NCBI GenBank assembly: GCA_012103255.1
Contig: WLXD01000002.1
Span: 744,001 to 808,000, forward strand
Source of the DNA: Acidobacteriota bacterium
GTDB taxonomy: Bacteria; Acidobacteriota; UBA890; WLXD01
Direction: 5' to 3'
DNA: 64,000 nt
In this document: in pieces, positions 1-9,954 of the stretch
How the letters are laid out: every line of letters starts with the position of its first letter
Numbering within the stretch: the stretch's first letter is position 1
The notes under the pieces: generated by a model
The model's database searches: none
The model's input: only the letters and a program-made list of their open reading frames with translations
What the model was told of the DNA's origin: nothing
Translations under genes and position numbers: made by a program

Positions 1-1551
1 GACCTGGAGCAACAACCGAACGGCCCGGCCGGCAGGCAGCGCCCCGTGCTGGGTCACCAGCTCGGCCAACTGAAGACCCGGCAGATATTCCATCGCGTAG
101 TAGAACAGCCCATCCGGGGTGTGACCGTAGTCGTAGATGGCAACGGTGTTCGGGTGCGTTAGCTGACTCGTCGCCTGCACCTCACGCTCAAAGCGCGCCA
201 ACTCGATGGCGCCCTCACGACCAGGCGGCAGCAGCTTGATGGCGGTGGGGCGGCGTAGCAATGCGTGCGAGGCCCGGTAGACCTCCCCCATCCCGCCCTT
301 TCCAATGCGCTTCTCGAGGGTGTACTGGCCCAGGCGCTTGGCCCGCGCCATCGCGGCATCTGCGCGATCACCGAGTCGTGCCAGTGAGACGGTGGCCAGG
401 AGGGTTCCAGTGGACGCGAGCACGAGCAGCAGGAACAAGCCTCGGAACAGCCACCTCACCCGATGCAGCGCGACAAACGCCTCGGCGACATCGATCTCTG
501 TGGCAATGCCAAAACCGTAGTCGCCCAGCCAACGCCAGGCGCCAATGACGTCGACACCGCGATAGTCGCGGTATCCGTCCACGTTAACTCCGTCCAGCCC
601 CTCGACCGCGTTGGCCGCCATATGCGTCAGTGGCTGCTTGGCCCTGGGCTGCGCCGGCGTGAACCCGGTGACCATGTTGCCGCCCGGGTCCCGGATTTCG
701 ATGTTGAAGATCGCCCTGACGTTGGGGTCAGGTGGCAACAGGCCGATATCTCGCAAATCGGAGTCGAACCGACTCTGCGACACCATGAGTCCATTTACAT
801 CGAACGCGTAGGTTTCGCCGGTTTCACCAGGACGCGCGACGTGCAAAATCCGAGTGAAATCGATCTCCGGCCGGATCCGGAGCCCAAGAGCGGCGATCAC
901 GCCGCCCTCGGCATCCAGTACAGGTGCTGCCACGAACATCGTCGGCCGCCCCCAGCTCGGCTGGCCGGTATCGTCGGGCAGAGGGATCTCGGCGCGAAAC
1001 GGCCGGCTGACCAACGTTTGTCCATCGAGAGCCGGAAACACGAACTGAAAGTGTCGGGTGAGCGAGAGGTTCCCCACCGCTGTATCGAAGCCGGCGGAGA
1101 GCACAAGGCCGTCGGGGCCGGTCACGAGATAGTCGAGATAGCGCTGGGTGCGCGCAATGGGGGCCATGTAGGTGCGCAGTTCGCGCTGTGCAGCGGCCGC
1201 GAGCAGACTCTCGCGATCAGTGTACGCACTGAGTTGCACCACCAGATCGCGAACCACCGGATCCTGACCCAGCAGCTCGGCCAGGCCCTTCTGTGAGTCG
1301 AACCAGACTTCGAGTGCAGTAACGTCCGCGCTCAGCAGCGTCTCGAGCTCCGTCGCCTTTTGCTGTTTGATCGACTGCTCGAGCAGCGTGTTGGCGGTGA
1401 ACCCGAGCGCGCCGAGCACCAGCACCGCGGCGGGCAGGTACCACCAGCGGAACCCGAAACGCGAGCGGAAGTTCTGGGCAATCGAGAACGTTGCGCGCAC
1501 ATCGCGCGACTTGAGGAGGTTGGAGAGCGTGCCCGAGAACGTATTCGCCAT
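1..1551 (-). CDS. Membrane sensor Ser/Thr protein kinase, partial (C-terminus beyond window)
   Basis: The frame is open from an ATG at 1551 to the window edge, giving 517 residues. Residues about 38-54 form a first membrane helix, about 60-360 an extracytoplasmic region that looks like a Cache-type sensor (inference from length and topology), and about 364-388 a second helix. A Hanks-type kinase then starts: glycine loop GKGGMGEVY near 415-423, the ATP-binding lysine in AIKLLPP (Lys439), and hinge MEYLPG. The catalytic loop lies outside the window. The order sensor-membrane-kinase is the reverse of the usual PknB layout. It phosphorylates Ser/Thr in the cytoplasm in response to an outside signal, presumably. 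The domain call is firm; the ligand is unknown. Confidence 0.9.
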   Translation of the reverse strand, partial: MANTFSGTLSNLLKSRDVRATFSIAQNFRSRFGFRWWYLPAAVLVLGALGFTANTLLEQSIKQQKATELETLLSADVTALEVWFDSQKGLAELLGQDPVVRDLVVQLSAYTDRESLLAAAAQRELRTYMAPIARTQRYLDYLVTGPDGLVLSAGFDTAVGNLSLTRHFQFVFPALDGQTLVSRPFRAEIPLPDDTGQPSWGRPTMFVAAPVLDAEGGVIAALGLRIRPEIDFTRILHVARPGETGETYAFDVNGLMVSQSRFDSDLRDIGLLPPDPNVRAIFNIEIRDPGGNMVTGFTPAQPRAKQPLTHMAANAVEGLDGVNVDGYRDYRGVDVIGAWRWLGDYGFGIATEIDVAEAFVALHRVRWLFRGLFLLLVLASTGTLLATVSLARLGDRADAAMARAKRLGQYTLEKRIGKGGMGEVYRASHALLRRPTAIKLLPPGREGAIELARFEREVQATSQLTHPNTVAIYDYGHTPDGLFYYAMEYLPGLQLAELVTQHGALPAGRAVRLLLQV

Positions 1552-1571
1552 TGGACCGGTGATTCTAGCAA

Positions 1572-2783
1572 TCAGTCTGCGGTTTGGTCCCACCACCACG
1601 ACGCGGCGCGGCGGCGGCCGCCGCCAACGATCCGATCAAGCCAGTACGCCACGCGGCGCAGCGGAGATCCCGCGAGGCGTCGCCACCCGCGGCCGATCCA
1701 ATCGGGCCAGCCGCGGTTGTAGGGACACACCCGAACGCAGATAGAACAGTCGCTGTTCTGCCGTTCCCAGAAACCGAAACAACTCTCGGCATCAACCGAC
1801 CACTTCTTGATGCCAACAATGTTGGACCTGTTGTACACCTTCTCGCTGGGCGATTCGCCTGCGATCGCTCCCACCGGACACGCATCCACGCAGAGGTTGC
1901 ACGAGTCACAGAACTCCTTGACCCCGAACGTCTTGGGCAGGTCCAGTTCCATGGGGAGGTCGGTGAAGATCTTGCCAAAACGGACCCGTGGCCCGAACTC
2001 GGGTGTGATCACCAAGCCCAGCTTGCCGTACTCCCCTAGCCCCGCCTTGATCGCGTAGGGCACTGCCAACGCCGTGTCGTTCAGCGTGGGGATGGCCTGG
2101 TAGCCGAGGTTGCGTATGTACTGAGAAAGGGCGAGCAACGTGAGCGTGTCGGCCGAGTAGCCCCAGCCGGTGGCCGCGCCGCTGAGCGCCGACGGCACCG
2201 TCTCGATCAAGCTGTGGTCCATCGCCTTGGCGACCACGATCACGTGCGTCAATCCGTCGGGCTGTTCATTGGGCTTGGGCGCCTCGCGCTCTCGGCTGTA
2301 CTTGTGCGTGTAGAGCCAGCGTTCGTCGTAGTCGGTGATGCCGACCAGATCAGCCCCGAACAACTGAGCTACCCGCTTGATCTCGGCGGCGGCGGCCTGC
2401 GGCGATTCGTACTCGACCTGCTCATCAGGTGCATCCCGAAGAACGGTCAACTCATCGAGGTAGCCCTCGCGCCGATCCTCGCTCTCCTTGAGCTCGGCGA
2501 AGACGTCCGTGACATGCCAGGAGGCGTTCCGCAGCGCGTAGTCGCGCTGGGTGAATCCGTCGACCGCGCGCCAATTGGCCAGAGCCTCGCGGTAGGTCGC
2601 GTAGAAGCGATCGGTGGCCTCCGATCGGACCTCGGGGTCCCAGAAGGAGCGACAGAAGATGTCGTCACGCTGATTGAAGCGCTCGAAATCGCCCTGGACC
2701 TCGAAACTCGCGGCGTTACCCAGACCGAGCGTCGGATCGGCACTCGGCGATGGCCTCTGCTCTGTGGACGCTTCTTCACTCAT
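1572..2783 (-). CDS. Reductive-dehalogenase-like double 4Fe-4S protein
   Basis: A protein of 403 residues resembling the RdhA core. Its cobalamin-domain-like middle contains the family-typical stretch [17 protein letters not shown]. It is followed by a ferredoxin-type site [12 protein letters not shown] and a second cluster site ending CSICVRVCP. Related proteins include reductive dehalogenases and epoxyqueuosine reductase QueG. There is no Tat signal (no RR motif at the N-terminus) and no RdhB membrane-anchor gene beside it, so a soluble cytoplasmic enzyme is likely rather than a respiratory one. ATG at 2783 is preferred over an adjacent GTG. It lies 20 bases downstream of the kinase start and is divergent from the sigma factor gene. 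Dehalogenase activity is not proven by this sequence. Confidence 0.8.
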   Translation of the reverse strand: MSEEASTEQRPSPSADPTLGLGNAASFEVQGDFERFNQRDDIFCRSFWDPEVRSEATDRFYATYREALANWRAVDGFTQRDYALRNASWHVTDVFAELKESEDRREGYLDELTVLRDAPDEQVEYESPQAAAAEIKRVAQLFGADLVGITDYDERWLYTHKYSREREAPKPNEQPDGLTHVIVVAKAMDHSLIETVPSALSGAATGWGYSADTLTLLALSQYIRNLGYQAIPTLNDTALAVPYAIKAGLGEYGKLGLVITPEFGPRVRFGKIFTDLPMELDLPKTFGVKEFCDSCNLCVDACPVGAIAGESPSEKVYNRSNIVGIKKWSVDAESCFGFWERQNSDCSICVRVCPYNRGWPDWIGRGWRRLAGSPLRRVAYWLDRIVGGGRRRAASWWWDQTAD

Positions 2784-2853
2784 CACCGCAGCCTAGCAGG
2801 AGCTACCGACGCCGGGGTTCGACAAATCCGTCGCGTTTGTTAATCCTCGTTCC

Positions 2854-4152
2854 ATGGAGTCAGTCGAGAACTCACGCACAGCCATGGAAACGATCTTCCG
2901 TCGGGAGTCGGCGCGCCTCGTTTCCGTCCTCACTCGCATCTTCGGACCTCACAATCTCGACCTTGCCGAAGACGTGGTGCAGGAGTCGTTCACCCGGGCC
3001 GTCGAGCGTTGGACTACAGAGGGGCTCCCCGAGAACCCTGGCGGCTGGCTCCTCGCAACAGCGAGAAACCGGGCGATCGATGTGATCCGCCGCGAGCGCA
3101 CGCGGCGCACTTTCGCTGGCGACCTCGCAATGCAGCTGGGCAGCGAATGGACGGTATCGGCAACTCTCCGCGAGGCTTTCGAGCCCGATGCGCTCCGCGA
3201 CGATCAACTCCGGATGATCTTCATGTGCTGCCACGAGGATCTCCGTCCAGAGAATCGAGTCACCCTGATTCTGAAGACGCTCTGCGGGCTGAGCGTTCCG
3301 GCGATTGCGCGTGCTCTTGTGACAACCGAGAGCACGATCAACAAGCGCCTCTATCGAACGAGACGGCAAGTCCGGGACTTCTCTTTCGGCGTTCCTACAG
3401 GCAGCGAGCTGCACGAGTCGCTCGAAACCGTCCACACCTCACTCTACCTCGTCTTCAACGAGGGCTACCTGTCCACCGGCGCCGAGCCGATACGCAGAGA
3501 TCTTTGCCGCGACGCGGTAGCCATGACCAACCTGCTCGCTACGTCCCCCGGAATCGCCAGCAGTGCCACGTACGCTCTTCTCGCAGTCATGAGCTTCCAT
3601 CGAGCCCGGCAGGAGTCACGCGTGGATGAGGACGGCGATCTCGTGCCGCTCGACCGGCAGGATCGCGGGCTGTGGGATCGCGCGATGATCAATGCCGGAT
3701 TCGACTATCTGAACCGAGCCCGGCGCATCGATCCGGTGGCAAAGAGCCGATACCACTACGAGGCTGCGATCGCCGCGCGGCACTGCTCAGCGCCGACGTT
3801 TGAAAACACGGACTGGGAGTCGATCTGCAAGCTCCACGATGGACTCATCGAGATCCAGCCCACGCCGGTGGTCGCCCTGAGTCGAGCCGTCGCGATCTCG
3901 TTCAGAGATGGTCCGGAGGCCGCGATTCCGGTTGTGGATCGGCTCCGCACTAGCGGTCAACTTGACCACTCGCACGCGGTCGCCGCCGTGCTTGCCAACC
4001 TCTACGCAAGAGCCGGCTCAATCGAGCCGGCTCTCGGGTTCCTCGAGGAAGCGCTCGCGCAGGCTACCACCAGCCATGAGCGCCGCCTCCTCGAACTCCA
4101 GATCCGTAGAGCCCGCGAACAGGCCGCTACTCGTACTCCTCGGCCGTCATGA
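2854..4152 (+). CDS. RNA polymerase sigma factor, ECF42 type
   Basis: This 432-residue protein has sigma region 2 near residues 15-85 (DLAEDVVQESF, then GWLLATARNRAIDVIRR) and region 4 near 120-175 (CGLSVPAIARAL plus the TESTINKRLYRTR recognition helix). A long C-terminal helical extension of about 240 residues marks ECF42 (formerly SigJ-like, COG4941). That family has no classical anti-sigma factor and is usually encoded beside DGPF/YCII proteins. Here such a gene is present, convergent and overlapping by 26 bases. The start at 2854 lacks an obvious ribosome-binding site, and ATG 2884 is an alternative. Family identity is secure; target genes are unknown. Confidence 0.92.
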   Translation: MESVENSRTAMETIFRRESARLVSVLTRIFGPHNLDLAEDVVQESFTRAVERWTTEGLPENPGGWLLATARNRAIDVIRRERTRRTFAGDLAMQLGSEWTVSATLREAFEPDALRDDQLRMIFMCCHEDLRPENRVTLILKTLCGLSVPAIARALVTTESTINKRLYRTRRQVRDFSFGVPTGSELHESLETVHTSLYLVFNEGYLSTGAEPIRRDLCRDAVAMTNLLATSPGIASSATYALLAVMSFHRARQESRVDEDGDLVPLDRQDRGLWDRAMINAGFDYLNRARRIDPVAKSRYHYEAAIAARHCSAPTFENTDWESICKLHDGLIEIQPTPVVALSRAVAISFRDGPEAAIPVVDRLRTSGQLDHSHAVAAVLANLYARAGSIEPALGFLEEALAQATTSHERRLLELQIRRAREQAATRTPRPS

Positions 4153-4495
4153 TGCGGCGCACGAGAATCCGGCCGGCAGCGTTGTTGTCGAGAAACGGGC
4201 AGCCCTGCGCTAGCTCCGTTGCCTCTTCGAGCGACGGAGCTGCGACGACGCTGTAGCCGCCCACGAGGTCCTTGACTTCCGCCATGCTCGCGTCGGTGGC
4301 GAAACCGTCTGCACTCTTGGTCAGCGCGGTGCCTTCCGGGTGCAGGGCCGCGCCCGGATTCCGGAGATGGCCGGAGCCCTCGAGCTGCTGGAACCACGCA
4401 CCCCAGGCTTGCATGGTCGCAGCGCGCTCCTCCGGTGTTGTGGTCTCGTGCCAGTCGGGATCACCGTTCTGATAGATGAGCAGGTAGTCGTGCAC
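4127..4495 (-). CDS. DGPF/YCII-related protein, ECF42 partner
   Basis: The protein has 122 residues starting at a GTG (HDYLLIYQNGDPDW) with a ribosome-binding site CGGAG about eight bases upstream; a longer upstream frame is not needed. The sequence fits the YCII-related DGPF family (conserved WGAWFQQLEGSGHL, then VGGYSVVAAPSLEEATELAQGCPFL). Such proteins adopt a small ferredoxin-like fold and are the conserved genomic partners of ECF42 sigma factors. The biochemical role is not established. The gene ends inside the 3' end of the convergent sigma factor gene, so transcripts of the two would be complementary over 26 bases. Confidence 0.88.
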   Translation of the reverse strand: MHDYLLIYQNGDPDWHETTTPEERAATMQAWGAWFQQLEGSGHLRNPGAALHPEGTALTKSADGFATDASMAEVKDLVGGYSVVAAPSLEEATELAQGCPFLDNNAAGRILVRRIMTAEEYE

Positions 4496-4629
4496 CGTTT
4501 TCTCCGTTTGCTCGGCCGATGAATTCCGGCCGCTCTTACCTTGATAACGATCGGCAGCTCGGAAATGAGACAGCCAAAGTGAGTCTTTCTCGCGGTGGCG
4601 ATCAATTCCTCGCTCGGCACGGGCGGCCG

Positions 4630-6276
4630 CTATCGCGCGCCCGGCGGCGCCACACCGTTCAGCTCCCAACGCACCATCGAAACCGGAATCACACCCACTT
4701 CTCCGAAGTCATCCATGAACCGTTTGATCGAGAACGCACTACCGCGTTCGACCGCGTATTCGGCCATCAATTGTTCGATCTCGATCTTGCCGAGCACGTA
4801 GCTGATGCCGTAACCCGGCTGGGTCAGATAGAAGTGCTCTTCACCCTTGATGGTGGCGCCATCCGCCGGCAGCCAGCCTCGCGGCGTCCACCTCGAGGCA
4901 AATTCGGAGGCCTCTTGATGGGTCCACTCGTGACCGTGCTGCATGAGACCGCCGACCGCGCGTGCGGCGCGCTGAGCCAGCAGGATCCAGATGAGTTCGC
5001 GCGCGCGCGGACGATCGTCGAACGCCCCGGCGTGCATCATCATCTCCTCGATCCCCGTCGCCATCCCTTCCGACCTGTGGTCGTAGATATTCGATAGCGC
5101 CGGCACGCTCCGGATCGGGCTTGCGTGGGGCTCCTCGCGCATCCGCGCCAGATCGAACCAGTGATATCCGTGCGTTCGCATCACCTCGCCGTCGCGATAG
5201 GTGACCTCAGAGAAGAAGCCACGTAGACCGTCCGAACGCGACGGCGGCGAGAAGCTGCCAATCCGTTCGCGCAACGCCTGATCCATCCAGGGGCGCAACG
5301 TCATGATCTCTTCTTCCTCGAGGAATTCGAGATATTCCGTCACCCCGCGATTCAAGGCTTCGTCGAACTCTTCGGGAGTCTCATACCGGCTGAGAGTCGG
5401 CAAGTCGCGGTTGCGGTTCTCCTCCAGAAGAAGCGCGGCGTTGGCGCGCCAGAGTTCGCGACGCATCAGCGTGAGAGCCTCTTCCCACGAGTACGGCACC
5501 AGGTGCACGTTCTGCAGGTACCAGCTGTAGTTGTCTTTGCCCACACCGGACAGACCATTCTTGTAGGGCAGTTCCGACTCGATCCACTCCACGAAGCTGT
5601 CTGTCGCGACGATGGCGTCGGCGAGCGCCCTGTCGAGAGCGTCGGCTGCACCCTCGACATCCGAACGGTACGAGGCCAGTTCCGCGCTCTGGCGGCGCAA
5701 CGAACCAACGCTGAGATTCCATAGGTCTTCGCCCGGCCCCACGAGATTGCCGCGCGCCTGCTCCAACAGCGCAGGGATGATCGAGAAGCGGCCGGCGAGT
5801 TCCTGCGCGTCGGTTGCGGAGAGCGGGTACTCGTAGGTCCAAGTATCGATCCAGGTATGGATCACCGGGCCCTCGTGAGCCGGCACGTCGGACTCGGCCG
5901 TGAACATCATCACGTAGAAAGCGGGGTTGTTCGCCCACGGCTTCCGCACGCGCAGATCGAAGTCGAGCCCGCGCATCTCGGCTCGAACCAACTGCCAATC
6001 AATCCGCTGAGGCAGCGGCCAGCCCGTGGGGTCCATAGCGTCCAATCGCGCCATGAGCTCGGGTAGGTCGCGGCGCTTGGAATCCATGGCGACCGGTGAG
6101 TAGTCCGGCACGCCATCGACCAAGGTCGGAGCTTCGAACTCGCGCCAGTCCTCGAAGAGGTTCAAGAGCGCGGCGTAGTCCTCGGGCAGCGTGGCGGCGC
6201 CGGATGCCGGCGCCGCGAGCAACCCAATGAGGCCCAGGGATATCGCAATACCTCGCGCGGTTCCGGAGCCCTTCAC
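4630..6276 (-). CDS. DUF885 family exported protein (putative metallopeptidase-like)
   Basis: The product has 548 residues starting at GTG 6276, four bases inside the upstream SnoaL-like gene (GTGA overlap) and with GGGGAG upstream, so translation is probably coupled. A signal peptide covers about the first 27 residues (GIAISLGLIGLLAAPASGA). The body matches DUF885, including the late motifs SEGMATGIEEMMMHAG and HEWTHQEASEF with conserved His and Glu typical of that family. DUF885 members are mostly uncharacterised; a zinc-peptidase-like fold has been proposed. Likely periplasmic. Function beyond the family label is open. Confidence 0.85.
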   Translation of the reverse strand: MKGSGTARGIAISLGLIGLLAAPASGAATLPEDYAALLNLFEDWREFEAPTLVDGVPDYSPVAMDSKRRDLPELMARLDAMDPTGWPLPQRIDWQLVRAEMRGLDFDLRVRKPWANNPAFYVMMFTAESDVPAHEGPVIHTWIDTWTYEYPLSATDAQELAGRFSIIPALLEQARGNLVGPGEDLWNLSVGSLRRQSAELASYRSDVEGAADALDRALADAIVATDSFVEWIESELPYKNGLSGVGKDNYSWYLQNVHLVPYSWEEALTLMRRELWRANAALLLEENRNRDLPTLSRYETPEEFDEALNRGVTEYLEFLEEEEIMTLRPWMDQALRERIGSFSPPSRSDGLRGFFSEVTYRDGEVMRTHGYHWFDLARMREEPHASPIRSVPALSNIYDHRSEGMATGIEEMMMHAGAFDDRPRARELIWILLAQRAARAVGGLMQHGHEWTHQEASEFASRWTPRGWLPADGATIKGEEHFYLTQPGYGISYVLGKIEIEQLMAEYAVERGSAFSIKRFMDDFGEVGVIPVSMVRWELNGVAPPGAR

Positions 6277-6686
6277 AGTGCGCGCTCCCCGCTCACGGCT
6301 GCCACTACCTGGTGGGTGTCTGCGTACTGCTGGAACCGAACGACCTTGCCATCGCGCAGCCACCACACATGCGCGAACTGGGCATCGATGCTCTCTACCG
6401 TGGGGATGTAGGTACCCGTGTACCGCCCCATCGCCAGCACCACGTCGCCACAGCCGTGGATCGCCTCGGGCTTGGCGCTGAAATCTGCCCACTCGTCAGC
6501 GATCCTGGCGAAGACCCCTGTGGCGATACCGTCCGGACCAACGTATGGGTTCTTGTCCGCGTACGGGAAGTTCTCCGCCTCGTTCCACTCGATCTCCGGG
6601 TGCATCGGGCCGAGCACGCCGGCGACATTGCCGTCGGCAAACGCTTGGTACATGGACTCGATCACGGCGACGTTGGCATCGGACAT
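6273..6686 (-). CDS. SnoaL-like (NTF2-fold) small protein
   Basis: The protein has 137 residues from ATG 6686 (MSDANVAVIESMYQAFADGN). The pattern fits the SnoaL_2/NTF2-like alpha+beta barrel: a first helix with YQAFADGNV, then HPEIEWNE, and a final sheet with VWWLRDGKVVRFQQYADT. Such proteins are cone-shaped and bind small ligands or act as isomerases or hydrolases; no specific catalytic residues can be assigned. Its stop codon overlaps the GTG of the DUF885 gene, so both are one transcription unit. The nearest ribosome-binding site, GGAG, lies about 12 bases upstream, which is slightly far. Confidence 0.82.
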   Translation of the reverse strand: MSDANVAVIESMYQAFADGNVAGVLGPMHPEIEWNEAENFPYADKNPYVGPDGIATGVFARIADEWADFSAKPEAIHGCGDVVLAMGRYTGTYIPTVESIDAQFAHVWWLRDGKVVRFQQYADTHQVVAAVSGERAL

Positions 6687-6913
6687 GTTTCTTGACTGCT
6701 CCGGTGGCGAGCCTGATCGCAGCGGCGCGAAGGGCTTTCTAGGCTGGCGTATGGCCGGCACTGTATTCGATCGCGCACCCATTGGCGGAAACGCCGCCTC
6801 CATTCGGAACCAATCGGTGGCTCGATGCGTCTAACTACTAGATCCTCTGCATCATCAGTAGAACGATCACCGCGGCATCCATACCCAAGCCTGATCGCGT
6901 CGCCGGAGAGAAG

Positions 6914-9415
6914 ATGGGAACCCTGAAAATCGCCCTACGCACACTCCTCCAGACGCCCGTGGTCACTGGAGTCGCAGTCCTTTCCCTGGCGCTGGGTATC
7001 GGCGCCAACGCCGCGATCTATTCGCTCTTCGACCAGATGCTGATGCAGGCGCTGCCCGTGGAGGAGCCTGGCGAACTCGTGAACATCGCGAACCCGGGCC
7101 CGAAGTCCGGGTGGACGTCGTGTGGCCAGGCCGGAGGATGCGACGAGATCTTCAGCTATCCGATGTTCAAGGACCTGGAAAGCGCCGAAACGGGCTTTGC
7201 TGGAATCGCGGCCCACGTCCTGTTCGGTGCCAACCTCGCGAGCGACGGCCGCACGGTAAGCGGCCAGGGCATGATGGTGTCCGGCGGCTACTTCCCCCTT
7301 CTCGGCGTGCAACCCGCGCTCGGCCGGCTGATCGACCCCGAAGACGACGCCGGATTCGGCGAGAGTTTCGTCGCGGTGCTCAGTCACGACTACTGGCAAA
7401 ACCGACTCGGTGGCGAAGCCGGCGTGCTCAACCGCTCGATCGTCATCAACGGCCAGAGCTTCACGGTCGTCGGTGTTGCGGCCGAAGGCTTCCGCGGCAC
7501 GACGCTTGGCACACAACCTGACGTCTTTGTGCCCATCACCATGCGTGCCGCGCTCGTGCCCGGCTGGGACGCATTCGAACGTCGAAATGCCTACTGGGCC
7601 TACCTGTTCGCCCGCACAGCGCCTGGAGTTGATCCCGAGAGAGCCGGCGACGAACTCAATCAGGTCTACCGCGGCGTGATCAACGACGTCGAGGCCGAGC
7701 TACAGAACATGAGTCCGGCGACGCTCGAGCGGTTCCGGGCTCGCGAGCTTGTTTTCTCAGATGGCTACCGCGGACAGAGCTCGATCCATGAGGACGTCGC
7801 AACGCCGCTGTCGTTGCTGCTCGCGATCACGGGAACCGTGCTTCTCATCGCGTGCGCCAACGTGGCGAACCTGCTTCTGGCGCGCGGCGCGCAGCGGGGC
7901 CAGGAGATGGCGGTTCGTGGTGCGCTCGGCGCCAGCCGCCGGCATCTGCTGCGCCAGCTTCTGACCGAGTCGGCGCTTCTCGCGCTAGCCGGTGGCGCCG
8001 CGAGTCTCCTCATCGCTGTTTGGACTCTACGCGGACTGTCTCTGACGGTGGACGCCGATACGATGGCCGCTCTGAGTTTCGGTTTGAGCCCGCAGATCGT
8101 CGGGTTCACTGCGGCACTGTCTCTTCTGACCGGGTTTGTGTTCGGCATGTACCCGGCACTGCATGCAACGCGATCGGATCTAGCCGCCGTCCTGCGATCG
8201 AACACCGGGCAACCGTCCGGGTCACGCGACGCTGCGCGGTTCCGCAACACGATGGTGATTGTCCAGCTCGCCCTCTCCACCGCGCTGCTTGTCGCCGCCG
8301 GGCTCTTTGTGCGCAGCCTCGTCAATGTCACCAGGGTCGACCTTGGCATCGACAGCCAGGCCATCGTCCAGTTCGGGATCTCCCCGGAACTCAACGGCTA
8401 CACGCCCGACGAGAGCCAGGAGTTGTTCCGTCAGGTCGAGGAGTCCCTGGACACGTTGCCGGGTGCGAGCGCAGTAACTGCCAGTCTCGTAGCGATCTTC
8501 ACCGGTAGCAACTGGGGGCAGAGTTTCTCGGTCGAGGGTTTCGAGGGGGGTCCGGATATCGACTCCAACGCACGGCTCAACTACGTCGGCCCCGGCTACT
8601 TCAGCGCGCTGGGGGTGCCGCTGCTCGCCGGTCGCGAATTCACCACGTCTGACACGCTAGACACCCCACGGGTCGCCGTCATCAACGTTGCGTTCGCCGA
8701 GAAGTTCGGCCTCGACCCGCGCCGTGCTGTTGGCAAGCGACTCTCGGACAACGGCGCCGGCGTTGAAGAGCTCGATGTCGAAATCATCGGCGTCATCGAG
8801 AACGCCAAGTACGCCGAAGTCAAACAGACGGTTCCGCCGCTGTACTACGCGCCGTATCGCCAGAACGACAGTCTCGGCGACATGACGTTCTACGTCCGCG
8901 CGGATGGCGACCCCGACCAGATTCTCCGGGCGGTACCTTCGGTGATCGAGCGTCTGGATCCTAATCTGCCGGTCGAGAACCTCAAGACGCTCGAGACCCA
9001 GATCAAGGAAAACATCGTGCTGGACCGCGTCATCAGCATGCTATCGAGCGGATTCGCGAGCCTCGCGACGATACTCGCCGCCGTCGGCCTCTACGGCGTA
9101 CTCGCCTTCACGGTGTCTCAACGCACTCGAGAGATCGGGGTGCGGATGGCGCTCGGGGCGAATCCCTGGACCGTCCGCGGACTCGTCCTTGGTCAGTTGG
9201 GCAAGATGACGGTGATCGGCGTTGTGCTGGGGATGGCCGGTGCGTACGCGCTGGGCCAGGCAGCCGAGTCACTTCTGTTCGAACTCGAAGGCACTGACCC
9301 GCTGACCATCACGCTTTCCGTAGCCGGTCTATTCACCGTGGCACTGCTCGCCGGCTACTTGCCGGCCCGTCGCGCATCCCGGGTCGATCCGATGCGCGCC
9401 CTCCGCAACGAGTAG
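6914..9415 (+). CDS. ADOP-type duplicated ABC permease A (no prefix domain, no PadR)
   Basis: A 833-residue protein in two repeat halves. Half one has a membrane helix near 18-42, a MacB-like extracytoplasmic core to about 270, and an FtsX domain of three helices (LLLAITGTVLLIACANVANLLLA onward). Half two starts near 440 with another helix, a second core, and a final FtsX domain ending YLPARRASRVDPMRALRNE, a typical ADOP end. No ABC ATPase is encoded nearby. The protein begins directly with the first helix region (MGTLKIALRTLLQTP) and lacks the cytoplasmic prefix seen in four relatives here; no PadR gene adjoins. The ribosome-binding site GGAGAGAAG supports the start. The family's function is unknown. 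Confidence 0.9.
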   Translation: MGTLKIALRTLLQTPVVTGVAVLSLALGIGANAAIYSLFDQMLMQALPVEEPGELVNIANPGPKSGWTSCGQAGGCDEIFSYPMFKDLESAETGFAGIAAHVLFGANLASDGRTVSGQGMMVSGGYFPLLGVQPALGRLIDPEDDAGFGESFVAVLSHDYWQNRLGGEAGVLNRSIVINGQSFTVVGVAAEGFRGTTLGTQPDVFVPITMRAALVPGWDAFERRNAYWAYLFARTAPGVDPERAGDELNQVYRGVINDVEAELQNMSPATLERFRARELVFSDGYRGQSSIHEDVATPLSLLLAITGTVLLIACANVANLLLARGAQRGQEMAVRGALGASRRHLLRQLLTESALLALAGGAASLLIAVWTLRGLSLTVDADTMAALSFGLSPQIVGFTAALSLLTGFVFGMYPALHATRSDLAAVLRSNTGQPSGSRDAARFRNTMVIVQLALSTALLVAAGLFVRSLVNVTRVDLGIDSQAIVQFGISPELNGYTPDESQELFRQVEESLDTLPGASAVTASLVAIFTGSNWGQSFSVEGFEGGPDIDSNARLNYVGPGYFSALGVPLLAGREFTTSDTLDTPRVAVINVAFAEKFGLDPRRAVGKRLSDNGAGVEELDVEIIGVIENAKYAEVKQTVPPLYYAPYRQNDSLGDMTFYVRADGDPDQILRAVPSVIERLDPNLPVENLKTLETQIKENIVLDRVISMLSSGFASLATILAAVGLYGVLAFTVSQRTREIGVRMALGANPWTVRGLVLGQLGKMTVIGVVLGMAGAYALGQAAESLLFELEGTDPLTITLSVAGLFTVALLAGYLPARRASRVDPMRALRNE

Positions 9416-9447
9416 CGGCCGCCCGGAGCCGCAACGCGGAGCTCTGG

Positions 9448-9954
9448 CTAGCGGCCCGAGCCGCGCGTGTAGACGGCTTGCCCGAAGCCGCGCTCGCCGG
9501 CCTCGGTGAATACGGTGTCCGTAACCTCAACCTGGTCGTCGGTCGCGGCGTAACGCGTGCGGCCGCGCTCGGTGCTGGAATCGCCCCACTCCGTCACCAG
9601 AGCTCCGTCCACGATCTCAGCGCGCAGGGGCAAGATCAGGCCGCGCGAGTCCACCCAGACGCCCGTGAGCGAGGTCGGACTCTCGACACGGTAGAAGGCT
9701 TCGGCAGTCAGAACCGTCTGTTCGGCCCCATCCACGACGAAAGCATTGCTGAAGCGCAGACGTACGAAGCGGTCGCCCAGGGCGTGCGACCAGGACATCG
9801 TGAACCGAGCCGGACGACCCATGAGTTCACCCTCGCCCTGCCAGTCCCCCAGTAGCAGGCGAACGGGTTCCGGGAGGTCCGACTGAGCCCCGGCCGTGGA
9901 CGTCACGAGCAGTAGCGCGGTGAGTAGGACCGGAACAACTCTGCGAATACTCAT
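9448..9954 (-). CDS. Exported lipocalin-like beta-barrel protein
   Basis: The 168-residue product has a clear signal peptide (VLLTALLLVTSTAGAQ, cleavage near residue 24). The mature part reads as alternating beta strands with LLGDWQGEGELMG at its start, similar to DUF1579 or other lipocalin-like families, and ends in short charged strands. No catalytic motif is visible. The start codon overlaps the stop of the upstream membrane phosphodiesterase gene by four bases (ATGA), making this the last gene of a five-gene leftward operon. Family placement is tentative; export is well supported. Confidence 0.75.
   Translation of the reverse strand: MSIRRVVPVLLTALLLVTSTAGAQSDLPEPVRLLLGDWQGEGELMGRPARFTMSWSHALGDRFVRLRFSNAFVVDGAEQTVLTAEAFYRVESPTSLTGVWVDSRGLILPLRAEIVDGALVTEWGDSSTERGRTRYAATDDQVEVTDTVFTEAGERGFGQAVYTRGSGR

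Noticed and set aside
463-1296. Plus-strand frame of 277 codons at the left edge
   Set aside because: It is antisense to the kinase sensor, which is a continuous frame with membrane helices and kinase motifs running off the window.
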